Origin: Elusimicrobiota bacterium
GTDB lineage: Bacteria > Elusimicrobiota > Elusimicrobia > UBA1565 > UBA9628
Direction: 5' to 3'
Assembly: GCA_027452025.1 (NCBI GenBank)
Contig: DAIDHI010000069.1
Location: 48,267 to 112,266, forward strand
Length of the DNA stretch: 64,000 bases
Both the position numbers and the translations under genes were made by a program. Every line of letters starts with the position of its first letter. Position 1 is the stretch's first letter. Below the pieces are notes generated by a model that was not told where the DNA came from, did not search any database, and worked only from the letters and a program-made list of their open reading frames with translations. Shown in pieces: positions 29,694 to 36,813 of this stretch.

Positions 29694-30669
29694 TCTCGCC
29701 TCGGAGCGCGTCGGAGGCAAGGCCGTGCTCGCCAACGACGAGTTTTTCGCGCCCAAGGCCAACCTCGTCAAGGCCGCCGCGCCCGTGTGGCTCGAGGGCA
29801 AATACACGCCTCGCGGCAAATGGATGGACGGCTGGGAGACGCGCCGGCGGCGCCAGCCGGGACACGACTGGTGCGTGCTCAAGCTCGGCCTGCGCGGCGT
29901 CGTGCGCGGCCTCGACGTCGACACCTCGCATTTCACGGGCAACTATCCCGAGTTCTGCTCGCTGGAAGCGTGCGACGCCCCGGCCTCGGCCGCCCCGGCG
30001 CGCCTGGCGGCCGACCCGGCCCTCTGGACCGAGATCCTGCCCAAGACCGCGCTCGAGGGCGGGTCGCACAACCTGCTGCCGGTCCGAAGCCTTCGGCCCT
30101 GGACGCACCTGCGCCTCAACATCTATCCCGACGGCGGCGTGGCGCGCCTGCGCGTCTACGGAGACGTCGTGCCCGACTGGGAGCGCGCCAGGCGCCGCGG
30201 CTTGATCGATCTGGCGGCGGTCGAAAACGCGGGCTTGGCCGTCGCGCAGTCGGACATGTTTTTCGGCCGCGCGACCAACATGCTCATGCCCGGCCGGGCC
30301 AAGAACATGGGCGACGGCTGGGAGACCAAGCGGCGGCGCGGGCCGGGCCACGACTGGTGCGTCGTCAAGCTCGGCGCCTCCGGCGTCCTGTCCAAGATCG
30401 AGCTCGACACCAACCACTTCAAGGGCAACTACCCGGACTCCTTCTCGCTGGAAGGGCTCTACGCTCCCGATGCCCAGCCGGCGCAGCTGGCCCCGGGAAC
30501 CGGGGGCTGGAGGGAGCTGCTGCCGAGGCTCAAGCTGCGCCCCCACCGGCGGCACTTCTTCAGCCTCGCCGACGGGGCGGCGGCGCCTTTGACGCACGTC
30601 CGGCTCAACATCTATCCCGACGGCGGCGTCAGCCGGCTGAGGCTCTATGGACGGCCTGCCGTCGCTTAA
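29671..30669 (+). CDS. alc: allantoicase
   Basis: 332 residues, the usual length. The two tandem allantoicase domains are clear: RRQPGHDWCVLKLG with NIYPDGGVARLRVYG in the first half, and RRGPGHDWCVVKLG with NIYPDGGVSRLRLYG in the second. The enzyme splits allantoate into ureidoglycolate and urea. ATG lies inside allantoinase, a 23-nt overlap, and its own end overlaps uraD by another 23 nt. Confidence 0.95.
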   Translation: MDFTALIDLASERVGGKAVLANDEFFAPKANLVKAAAPVWLEGKYTPRGKWMDGWETRRRRQPGHDWCVLKLGLRGVVRGLDVDTSHFTGNYPEFCSLEACDAPASAAPARLAADPALWTEILPKTALEGGSHNLLPVRSLRPWTHLRLNIYPDGGVARLRVYGDVVPDWERARRRGLIDLAAVENAGLAVAQSDMFFGRATNMLMPGRAKNMGDGWETKRRRGPGHDWCVVKLGASGVLSKIELDTNHFKGNYPDSFSLEGLYAPDAQPAQLAPGTGGWRELLPRLKLRPHRRHFFSLADGAAAPLTHVRLNIYPDGGVSRLRLYGRPAVA

Positions 30670-31159
30670 CGCGCTTCCCGCGGAGGCCGCCGTGGAGCGG
30701 CTGAGGCGGTGCTGCGGCTCGCGGCGCTGGGCGCAGGCCATGGCCGACCTGCGGCCGTTCGCCGACGCCGAGGATCTCTTCGCCGTGGCCAAACGCGTCT
30801 GGGAGGGCCTGGCGCCCGCCGACTGGCTGGAGGCCTTCGCCGCCCATCCGCGCATCGGCGGCAAGGACGCCCTGCGCGAGAAGTTCGCCGCCACGCGCGC
30901 CTGGGCCCGGGGCGAGCAGGCCGGCGCGGCGCAGGCCTCGGAGGAAGTGCTCGCGGCCCTGGAGCGCGGCAACGCCGACTACGAGCGCCGCTTCGGCTAC
31001 ATCTTCATCGTCTGCGCCACGGGCAAGTCGGCCGCCGAGATGCTGGAGCTGCTGCGCGAGCGTCTGTCCCACCCGCCCCACAAGGAGCTCAAGATCGCCG
31101 CGGCCGAGCAGGCCAAGATCACCCAGCTGCGCCTGCGCAAGCTGTTGTCGCGGCGCTAG
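30647..31159 (+). CDS. uraD: OHCU decarboxylase
   Basis: 170 residues. Signature HPRIGGKDALREKF contains the catalytic histidine, followed by ARGEQAGA with the conserved Glu-Gln and RRFGYIFIVCATGKSAAEML near the C-terminus. The enzyme decarboxylates 2-oxo-4-hydroxy-4-carboxy-5-ureidoimidazoline to S-allantoin. It overlaps allantoicase by 23 nt. Between it and uraH lies a 42-nt gap with a separate promoter. Confidence 0.93.
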   Translation: MDGLPSLNALPAEAAVERLRRCCGSRRWAQAMADLRPFADAEDLFAVAKRVWEGLAPADWLEAFAAHPRIGGKDALREKFAATRAWARGEQAGAAQASEEVLAALERGNADYERRFGYIFIVCATGKSAAEMLELLRERLSHPPHKELKIAAAEQAKITQLRLRKLLSRR

Positions 31160-31165
31160 AAGGCG

Positions 31166-31195
31166 TTGACGGATGTTCGACGGAAACGCTAACCT
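31166..31195 (+). promoter_or_regulatory. sigma70-type promoter, leaderless uraH operon
   Basis: TTGACG (31166-31171), 18 nt, TAACCT (31190-31195), then 6 nt to GTG 31202. A complete -35/-10 pair places the start of transcription at the start codon. Confidence 0.6.
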
Positions 31196-31201
31196 CTCGC
31201 C

Positions 31202-31543
31202 GTGAGCCCGATCACGACCCACGCCCTCGACGTCTCCCGGGGCGTTCCGGCGCTCGGAATGCCGGTGCGGCTGCAGCAGCGCAAAGCCCCCGACCGTTGG
31301 CAGCTGCTCGGCGAGTCGAGGACGGACGCCGACGGGCGCGTCAAGGACCTCCTGCCCGACAACTTTCCCCTCGAAGCCGGGATCTACCGCCTCACCTTCG
31401 ACACGGCGGCCTACTTCCGAAGCCTCGGCGCGGACTGCTTTTTCCCGTTCGTCGAGATCGTCTTCGAGGTCAAGGACAAGCGCCACCACCACGTGCCGCT
31501 GCTCTTGTCGCCGTTCGGCTACTCCACCTACCGGGGCAGCTGA
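31202..31543 (+). CDS. uraH: 5-hydroxyisourate hydrolase
   Basis: 113 residues, GTG start, transthyretin-like fold. THALDVSRGVPA lies at the N-terminus, RTDADGRV in the middle and the obligatory C-terminal tetrapeptide YRGS closes the protein after HHHVPLLLSPFGYST. It hydrolyses 5-hydroxyisourate made from urate. No signal peptide, so cytoplasmic. Its stop overlaps the cytochrome c start by one base. Confidence 0.96.
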   Translation: MSPITTHALDVSRGVPALGMPVRLQQRKAPDRWQLLGESRTDADGRVKDLLPDNFPLEAGIYRLTFDTAAYFRSLGADCFFPFVEIVFEVKDKRHHHVPLLLSPFGYSTYRGS

Positions 31544-32187
31544 TGGCGGCCCTGGTGCTGGCGGCGTGCCTGGCCGCGCTGTCCGCGGCCCAAACCCCGG
31601 CCATCGTCGCCGCCGGCCGCGCCCTCTTCGACGCCGACGGCTGCCGCTCCTGCCACAAGATCGCCGGCGTGGGCGGAAACACCGGTCCGGACCTGACCTT
31701 CGTGGGCTTTCGCCGCAGCCCCGCCTGGCTGGGCGTCTGGCTTTCCAGCCCCCGCGCCTGGAAGCCGGGCACCCTGATGCCGGAGTTCCGCCTGCGCCCG
31801 GCCGACCGCGAGGCTCTCGTCGCCTTCCTCTCGACGCTCAAGGGCCAGGGCTTCTCGGCGGCCGCCGCGCCGACCGGCCGCGAGCTCTTCGACCGCGTCG
31901 GCTGCGTGGCCTGCCACGGCCCCGAGGGCCGCGGCGGGCAGCCTAACAACAACGTCCCCGGCGGCCTCATCCCGGCGCTGTCCCAGGCCGCCGAAGGCTA
32001 CACTCCCGCCGAACTCGAGGGCAAGATCAGAGGCGGCTCCCGGCCGCAACCGGCCGATCCCTCCCAGCGCGCGCCGCTGGTCGCCATGCCGGCCTGGGGC
32101 CGGGTGCTCTCGCCCGCTCAGATCGCGATTCTCGCGGCCTACGTCGAGAGCCTGGACTCGGCCAACACGGCCAAGGCGGACTGGTGA
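31543..32187 (+). CDS. diheme c-type cytochrome, exported, partner of PuuD
   Basis: 214 residues. Signal peptide to about residue 18 (ACLAALSAAQ). Two heme c motifs are visible, CRSCH near residue 32 and CVACH near residue 124. Each is followed by a methionine-containing segment (MPEFRLRP, MPAWGRVLSPAQ) that can ligate heme. It overlaps uraH by one base and the PuuD gene by GTGA. In canonical PuuD one cytochrome c domain is fused to the membrane domain, so this protein probably takes the electrons from urate oxidation. Confidence 0.85.
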   Translation: MAALVLAACLAALSAAQTPAIVAAGRALFDADGCRSCHKIAGVGGNTGPDLTFVGFRRSPAWLGVWLSSPRAWKPGTLMPEFRLRPADREALVAFLSTLKGQGFSAAAAPTGRELFDRVGCVACHGPEGRGGQPNNNVPGGLIPALSQAAEGYTPAELEGKIRGGSRPQPADPSQRAPLVAMPAWGRVLSPAQIAILAAYVESLDSANTAKADW

Positions 32188-33002
32188 GCGCGCTTCAGGA
32201 GTGGCTCAACCTCGTGCTGCGGTGGATGCACGTCATCGCCGGCATCATGTGGATCGGCTCGACCTACCTCTTCAACTGGATCGAGCGCACCTTCACGCCG
32301 CCGGAGGACGCCGCCTCCAAGCCCAACATCTCGGGCGAGCTGTGGATGGTCCACGGCGGGGGCTTCTACCTCGTCGAGAAGCAGAAGTGGCCCGAGATCA
32401 TGCCGCGCACGCTCCATTGGTTCAAGTGGGAATCGATGATGACCTGGATCAGCGGCTTTCTGCTGCTGGTCGTCGTCTACTGGGCGGGCGCCCCGCTTCT
32501 GCCCTACGGCTCGCCGCTCTCGCGCCTGCAGGGCGTCGGGATCTCGGCCGGCGTCCTCGTCGGCGGCGTGCTCGTCTACAATCTGCTGTGGAACTATTCC
32601 CCGCTGCGAAACCGCGAGCGCCTCGGCATCGCCGTCAGCTGGGTCCTGATCGTCGCCCTCGCGTGGGAGCTCACGAGGCTGCTGACCGACCGCGCCGCCT
32701 ACCTCCACATCGGCGCGATGTTCGGCACGATCATGGTCGCCAACGTCTGGATGATCATCCTGCCCAACCAGCGCAAGATGATGGCGATCACCGAAGCCGG
32801 CGGCAAGCCCGATCCGGAGCTCGGACAGCGCGCCGCCCGGTGCTCGCGCCACAACACCTACATGTCGGTGCCGCTGATCTTCTGCATGATCAGCAACCAT
32901 TTCCCGGGCGTGACCTTCGGGCGCGGGTACAACTGGCTCATCCTGGGCGGCCTGATCCTGGCCGGCTGGGCCGCCGCGAAGGTCATTCGAGACGTCCTGT
33001 AG
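32184..33002 (+). CDS. puuD: urate hydroxylase PuuD, membrane domain only
   Basis: 272 residues, GTG start, about 7-8 membrane segments. The N-terminus VLRWMHVIAGIMWIGSTYLF and FNWIERTFTPPED, then WMVHGGGFYLVEKQKWPEIM and the histidine-containing helices resemble PuuD, the integral-membrane urate oxidase that passes electrons to cytochrome c instead of making H2O2. The family's usual C-terminal cytochrome domain is absent and is replaced by the separate diheme cytochrome upstream. No cofactor-independent urate oxidase gene is present in the window, so this should be the urate-oxidising step. Confidence 0.85.
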   Translation: MSALQEWLNLVLRWMHVIAGIMWIGSTYLFNWIERTFTPPEDAASKPNISGELWMVHGGGFYLVEKQKWPEIMPRTLHWFKWESMMTWISGFLLLVVVYWAGAPLLPYGSPLSRLQGVGISAGVLVGGVLVYNLLWNYSPLRNRERLGIAVSWVLIVALAWELTRLLTDRAAYLHIGAMFGTIMVANVWMIILPNQRKMMAITEAGGKPDPELGQRAARCSRHNTYMSVPLIFCMISNHFPGVTFGRGYNWLILGGLILAGWAAAKVIRDVL

Positions 33003-33008
33003 GCGGTC

Positions 33009-33037
33009 TTGACGTATTAGGAACGCGAGGCTACACT
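33009..33037 (+). promoter_or_regulatory. sigma70-type promoter, leaderless gene at 33046
   Basis: TTGACG (33009-33014), exactly 17 nt, TACACT (33032-33037), then 8 nt to GTG 33046. It is one of the two clearest full promoters in the window. Confidence 0.7.
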
Positions 33038-33045
33038 CCCCTCGC

Positions 33046-34536
33046 GTGCGCCGCCTGACCCCTCTCGCCGCCGCCCTCGCGGTTATTGCCGTTTTCTCCG
33101 GCCGCGCCGCCGCCGTGCCCTCCTTCAACGACCTGGAGCCCGGCGTCCGGATATCCTCGGCCGTCCCCGGCGCCGTCGTCGGCTCGGCGTCCTCGCCTCG
33201 AATCTACTATATCCGCGGCAGCAGCCTGGTCTATTCCGCCTCAAGCTCCGACGGCGGCCTGACGTTCACCGAGGACGCGGGCATCAGGCTCTCCAGCACC
33301 ACCGAGCCGCTTCTCGACATCGCCATCAGCTCGATCACCGGCCTGTCGGTCCTGCCTCTGAGCGGAAGCGGCTACCGGATGGTCTATTCCGTCATCGGCT
33401 CGACCGGGGATTTCCGCATCTACAGCGCCACCTCGGCCGACGGCATCAACTGGGCCAACGACACCGGCACCCGCATCGACGGCGGGACCTCGTTCGTCGG
33501 CTCCCCCAGCCTCGTCGACCTCGGCAGCGGCGACTGGAGGCTCTATTACACCCATAACGTGCAGGGAGGCGCGAGCTTCGCGGGCAACGAGATCGCCACG
33601 GCGCTGTCGACCAACTACGGCCGGGACTTCTCCTCGACGGAGACCGTCGTGGCGCAGACGGCCCAGCAGGTGGCCGGCGTGCGGCGCACCGACGACCGCG
33701 TGCGCCTCTACTACACCGTGGCCCCCTCGGTGGGCGTGGCCACGACGACGGCCATCGCCAGCGCCCTGTCGGCCGACGTCAACGGACTGATCTTCTCGCT
33801 CGAATCCGGCCTGCGCTTTTCGACGAGCACCGGGCTGGGCTCGATCTCCGATCCCGTGGTCGTCAAGACCACGGATACCTTCCGCTGGCGCCTCTACTAC
33901 GATTTCAAGCCCTTCCAAGTCGGCCTGACCACGGCCGACGTCTTCTCCGCCGTCACCGACGAGCCTGATCCGCAGGCGATCTCTCCCTCGCATATCATCT
34001 ACGCGCAAGGCCCCGGAGTCTTCACGATCTCCGGCGAGGTCCTCGGCTCGGCCGCCCAGCCGGTGACGGCCGAGCTTCAGATGGCGGGGCAGCCCTCCAT
34101 CCCGGCCACGAGCGTGAGCGTCGTCAGCGATCAGGAAGTCCAATGCAGCTTCAACACCCTCAGCGCCGCCCTGGGCTACTGGAACCTGGTCGTGACGGGC
34201 GCCGACGGGCAATCCACCACGCTGCCCAACGCCGTGTGGCAGGACTTCGCCAGCGGCACGGTCTCCATGATCGACAACCTGCTTCGCCCTCGGGACGGCA
34301 CGAAGACGACCATCGCGGTGACCGTCTATGCCGCCGGCACGGCGCGCGTGCGCGTCTACACGCTCGACGGCCACTTGGTCAACACCCTCTATGACGGCCC
34401 GATCGCCCAAGGAACAACGAACTTCACCTGGGACGGGCGCACCGCTCAAGGCAACCTCGTGGCCAGCGGCGTCTATCTCGTCGAGGCGCGCGGTCCCAAG
34501 CTCGAAGCCGTCAATAAGGTGGTCGTCATCAAGTGA
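33046..34536 (+). CDS. secreted beta-propeller-like protein with FlgD-like Ig C-terminus
   Basis: 496 residues, GTG start, signal peptide to about residue 23. Residues ~30-310 have repeated segments of the type YYIRGSSLVYSASSSDGG, IYSATSADGINWAND, ALSTNYGRDFSS and ALSADVNGLIFS, spaced about 50 residues apart. They resemble the Asp-box-like repeats of sialidase/GH43 propellers. The last ~90 residues (DGTKTTIAVTVYAAGTARVR, FTWDGRTAQGNLVASGVYLV) match the FlgD-type Ig domain common at the ends of secreted proteins in diderm phyla. Function unknown; a surface carbohydrate-binding role is only a guess. Coupled by GTGA to the next gene. Confidence 0.65.
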   Translation: MRRLTPLAAALAVIAVFSGRAAAVPSFNDLEPGVRISSAVPGAVVGSASSPRIYYIRGSSLVYSASSSDGGLTFTEDAGIRLSSTTEPLLDIAISSITGLSVLPLSGSGYRMVYSVIGSTGDFRIYSATSADGINWANDTGTRIDGGTSFVGSPSLVDLGSGDWRLYYTHNVQGGASFAGNEIATALSTNYGRDFSSTETVVAQTAQQVAGVRRTDDRVRLYYTVAPSVGVATTTAIASALSADVNGLIFSLESGLRFSTSTGLGSISDPVVVKTTDTFRWRLYYDFKPFQVGLTTADVFSAVTDEPDPQAISPSHIIYAQGPGVFTISGEVLGSAAQPVTAELQMAGQPSIPATSVSVVSDQEVQCSFNTLSAALGYWNLVVTGADGQSTTLPNAVWQDFASGTVSMIDNLLRPRDGTKTTIAVTVYAAGTARVRVYTLDGHLVNTLYDGPIAQGTTNFTWDGRTAQGNLVASGVYLVEARGPKLEAVNKVVVIK

Positions 34537-35456
34537 GGCGCGCGCTCTGGGCGGCCCTCTGCCTGGCCCTGCCGGCCGCGGCCTTCGGAGAGGCGGGGCT
34601 GACCGGAGGCACCACGCTCACGCGCCCGACCAGCGCGCGCGCGATCGCGATGGGGGAGGCCTTCACGGGCGTCGCCGGCGGCATCGACTCCCTGGGCTAC
34701 AATCCGGCCGGCTTGATCGGCGAAAAACGGGCCCGCCTGTCGACTTTCTACACCCAGGGCATCGCCCAGGACCACTTCAGCTTCGCCGGCTACGCCCATC
34801 CCGTGCCCTTCGGCGTGGTCTCCGTCAGCGGCCTCTATTACAACGCCGGCGGCGTCAACCTCAACCTCAACGGCAACAACCAGACCGTGATCGCCGAGGA
34901 GGACTTCGCCGGGATGGTCTCGGCGGCCGTCCCGGGGCCCGACGGGCTGTCCTTCGGAGGCACGGCCAAGTACTACCACTTCAATCTGGCCCAGCAGGCG
35001 ACGGCGACCGGCTTTGCCGGCGACCTCGGCGCCCTGTGGCAAAGCCCCATCTCCGGCCTGACGCTCGGAGCGTCTCTCTCGCAGCTCGGTCCGGACGTCA
35101 AGTTCGAGCAGGCCGGCGATCCTCTGCCGCAGACGGCGCGCGCCGGGGCCGGCTACCGGCTCGACCTGCGGCCCGCCGCCGACGCCCCCATCGCCTTCAG
35201 CTACATCCTGCTGACCGCCGACGCCGTGCGCGTCAAGGATATGCCCGCCGCCGCCGCCGGAGGCATCGAGCTGGCGGCCCGGGTCTTCAAGACCGGGCAG
35301 ATCGCGCTGCGGATGGGCTACGTGGTCAACAGCGACATCAACTCCTTCAGCACGGGCGTGGGGCTGCGGGAAGGCCGCTTCGTCGTCGACTACGCGCTCG
35401 GCGTCTCGCGGGTCTTCGACAACACCCAGAACGTCACCCTCGGCATACTTTTCTGA
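34533..35456 (+). CDS. PorV/UPF0164-like outer-membrane barrel
   Basis: 307 residues, GTG start, signal peptide to about residue 20. The N-terminal motif ARAIAMGEAFTGVAGGIDSL, NPAGLIGEKRARLSTFYTQG and the strand-rich remainder fit the UPF0164/PorV family of FadL-like beta barrels. PorV is a shuttle protein of type IX secretion, but related proteins occur in phyla without it, so a secretion role is not implied. The chain ends in NVTLGILF with a terminal Phe, as outer-membrane barrels usually do. GTGA overlap with the FlgD-like protein suggests that they work together at the surface. Confidence 0.72.
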   Translation: MRRALWAALCLALPAAAFGEAGLTGGTTLTRPTSARAIAMGEAFTGVAGGIDSLGYNPAGLIGEKRARLSTFYTQGIAQDHFSFAGYAHPVPFGVVSVSGLYYNAGGVNLNLNGNNQTVIAEEDFAGMVSAAVPGPDGLSFGGTAKYYHFNLAQQATATGFAGDLGALWQSPISGLTLGASLSQLGPDVKFEQAGDPLPQTARAGAGYRLDLRPAADAPIAFSYILLTADAVRVKDMPAAAAGGIELAARVFKTGQIALRMGYVVNSDINSFSTGVGLREGRFVVDYALGVSRVFDNTQNVTLGILF

Positions 35457-35481
35457 TATGGACCGGCGGCGAGCAAGACAC

Positions 35482-35487
35482 TAGACT
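35482..35487 (+). promoter_or_regulatory. -10 hexamer, leaderless gene at 35494
   Basis: TAGACT ends 6 nt before ATG 35494. There is no Shine-Dalgarno. Confidence 0.45.
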
Positions 35488-35493
35488 CGCCGC

Positions 35494-36610
35494 ATGTCCG
35501 CCGTTTTCGCCCTTCTGGCGCTGCTGGCGTCCTCCCCGCGCGCCCAGGTCGACCCGACCCCGCGCCGCCTGCTTCAGCTCGGCTACGAGCAGCCCTTCGT
35601 CGGCCCGGCGCCGAGCGGCGCCTATGTCTTCTACTACGCCAACCAGCCGAATTTCATCAAGAAGGACGTCAGTTTGCGCGTGGCGCTGGCGCCCACCTAC
35701 GTCGACAGCGAACTCGGCTTTCGCAACGCGCTGGGCCCGCACGTCGACCTGGGGCTGGGACTCGCCGGCGGGGGCTTCGCCGACAACTACTACGAGGTCC
35801 ATCAAGGGCACTACTTCCCGGAGCAGTCCTTCGACGGCTACGGCGGCGCGGCCTCGGTCAGCGTCTATCCGCTGTTCAATCCGGGACAACGCATCCCGCT
35901 CAACGGCGTCTACCGGCTCACCGTCCACGGCGCGACGTACGCCGGGACGTCGCAAACGGCCGGGAACTTCGTCTTGCCGCCCGATCATATGGAGGCCGCG
36001 ATGCGGGCGGGGCTGCGCCTGGGGGGCAAGCCGCCGCGCCTGCGCCCGATGCAGGCGGCCGAGCTTTCGGCGTGGTACGAGGGCATCCTGCGAGACAATT
36101 ACGGGCCCTACGGCTACGCGGCGACCGCCTGCTCAGCCGTCAGCCCAACTACTACTGGGCCCGCTCGCTGATCAACTTCATGCAGGGCGAGAAGCGCTAC
36201 CTCGAGGCCACGCTCCAAGCCGGCGGCAGCGCCGACGCCGACCGCCTGTCCGGCTATCATCTGGGCGGCACGCTGCCCTTTTCGGGGGAATTTCCGCTGG
36301 AGCTTCCCGGCTACTACAATGGAGAGCTGGCGGCCAAGCGCTACGCGGTCTTCGGCGCGGCCTACGGCGTCCCCGTGGTGGCCCAGGACCTGGTCTGGTC
36401 CAGGCTTTTTTTCAACGCCGCCAACGTCACCTTCCTGCCCGGCGAGGGCCAGCCCGGGCCCTGGAACACGGGCGCCGCGGAAGCGACTCGATCACGCTGC
36501 TCACCCAGCTCGACTTGCGCGCGCTGGAAGAGCAGGCCGGCTACAAGCCGCGGAGCTTCATCCCCGGGCGGGCCACGGACTTGCAGTGGCTGGGAGAGCT
36601 GTTCCGCTAG
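35494..36610 (+). pseudogene. exported protein of unknown function, broken by two single-base deletions
   Basis: A ~372-residue protein is readable only by shifting frame twice. Residues 1-209 are in the first frame (signal peptide, then RRLLQLGYEQPFVGPAPSG, RVALAPTYVDSELGF and LSAWYEGILRDNYGPYGYA). At about 36120 it continues one base earlier (GDRLLSRQPNYYWARSLINF to WNTGAA). At about 36479 it shifts again (GSDSITLLTQLDL to LQWLGELFR, stop 36608-36610). Both breaks sit at GCGG where GCGGG would restore frame, so sequencing error or recent loss are both possible. The strand-rich start suggests an outer-membrane or lipoprotein barrel. Family not recognised. Confidence 0.6.
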
Positions 36611-36616
36611 CGCGGC

Positions 36617-36805
36617 TCAGCTCATCAAAGGGATGCCCAACGCCTTGCAGATCTTGCGGGCGGCGAAGTCCTCCATCTCGGGGTGCCGCGTGATCGGCAC
36701 TTCCTTCTGATTGACGGGATTCTGATAGACGGAATACTTGCCCCCCTCGCGGATGAGGACGCAGCCGTTGTCGGTGAGGTGCTTGATGAGGTCTCTTCGC
36801 TTCAT
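36617..36805 (-). CDS. HicA-family mRNA interferase-like protein, orphan
   Basis: 62 residues. The sequence has the HicA pattern MKRRDLIKHLTDNGCVLIRE, then the glycine and YSVYQNP, and PITRHPEM with the catalytic histidine, ending at LGIPLMS. HicA cleaves mRNA and is normally paired with the antitoxin HicB. An AGGAGA site precedes the ATG. It follows the DUF6986 gene by 8 nt and no HicB-like ORF lies on either side. The + strand frameshifted gene converges with it. Confidence 0.8.
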   Translation of the reverse strand: MKRRDLIKHLTDNGCVLIREGGKYSVYQNPVNQKEVPITRHPEMEDFAARKICKALGIPLMS

Positions 36806-36813
36806 AAGTTCTC

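Noticed and set aside
31543-33002. Cytochrome c oxidase-type function for the cytochrome and membrane protein
   Set aside because: The membrane protein lacks copper- or heme-a-oxidase motifs and resembles PuuD; context of uraH, uraD and XDH supports urate oxidation.
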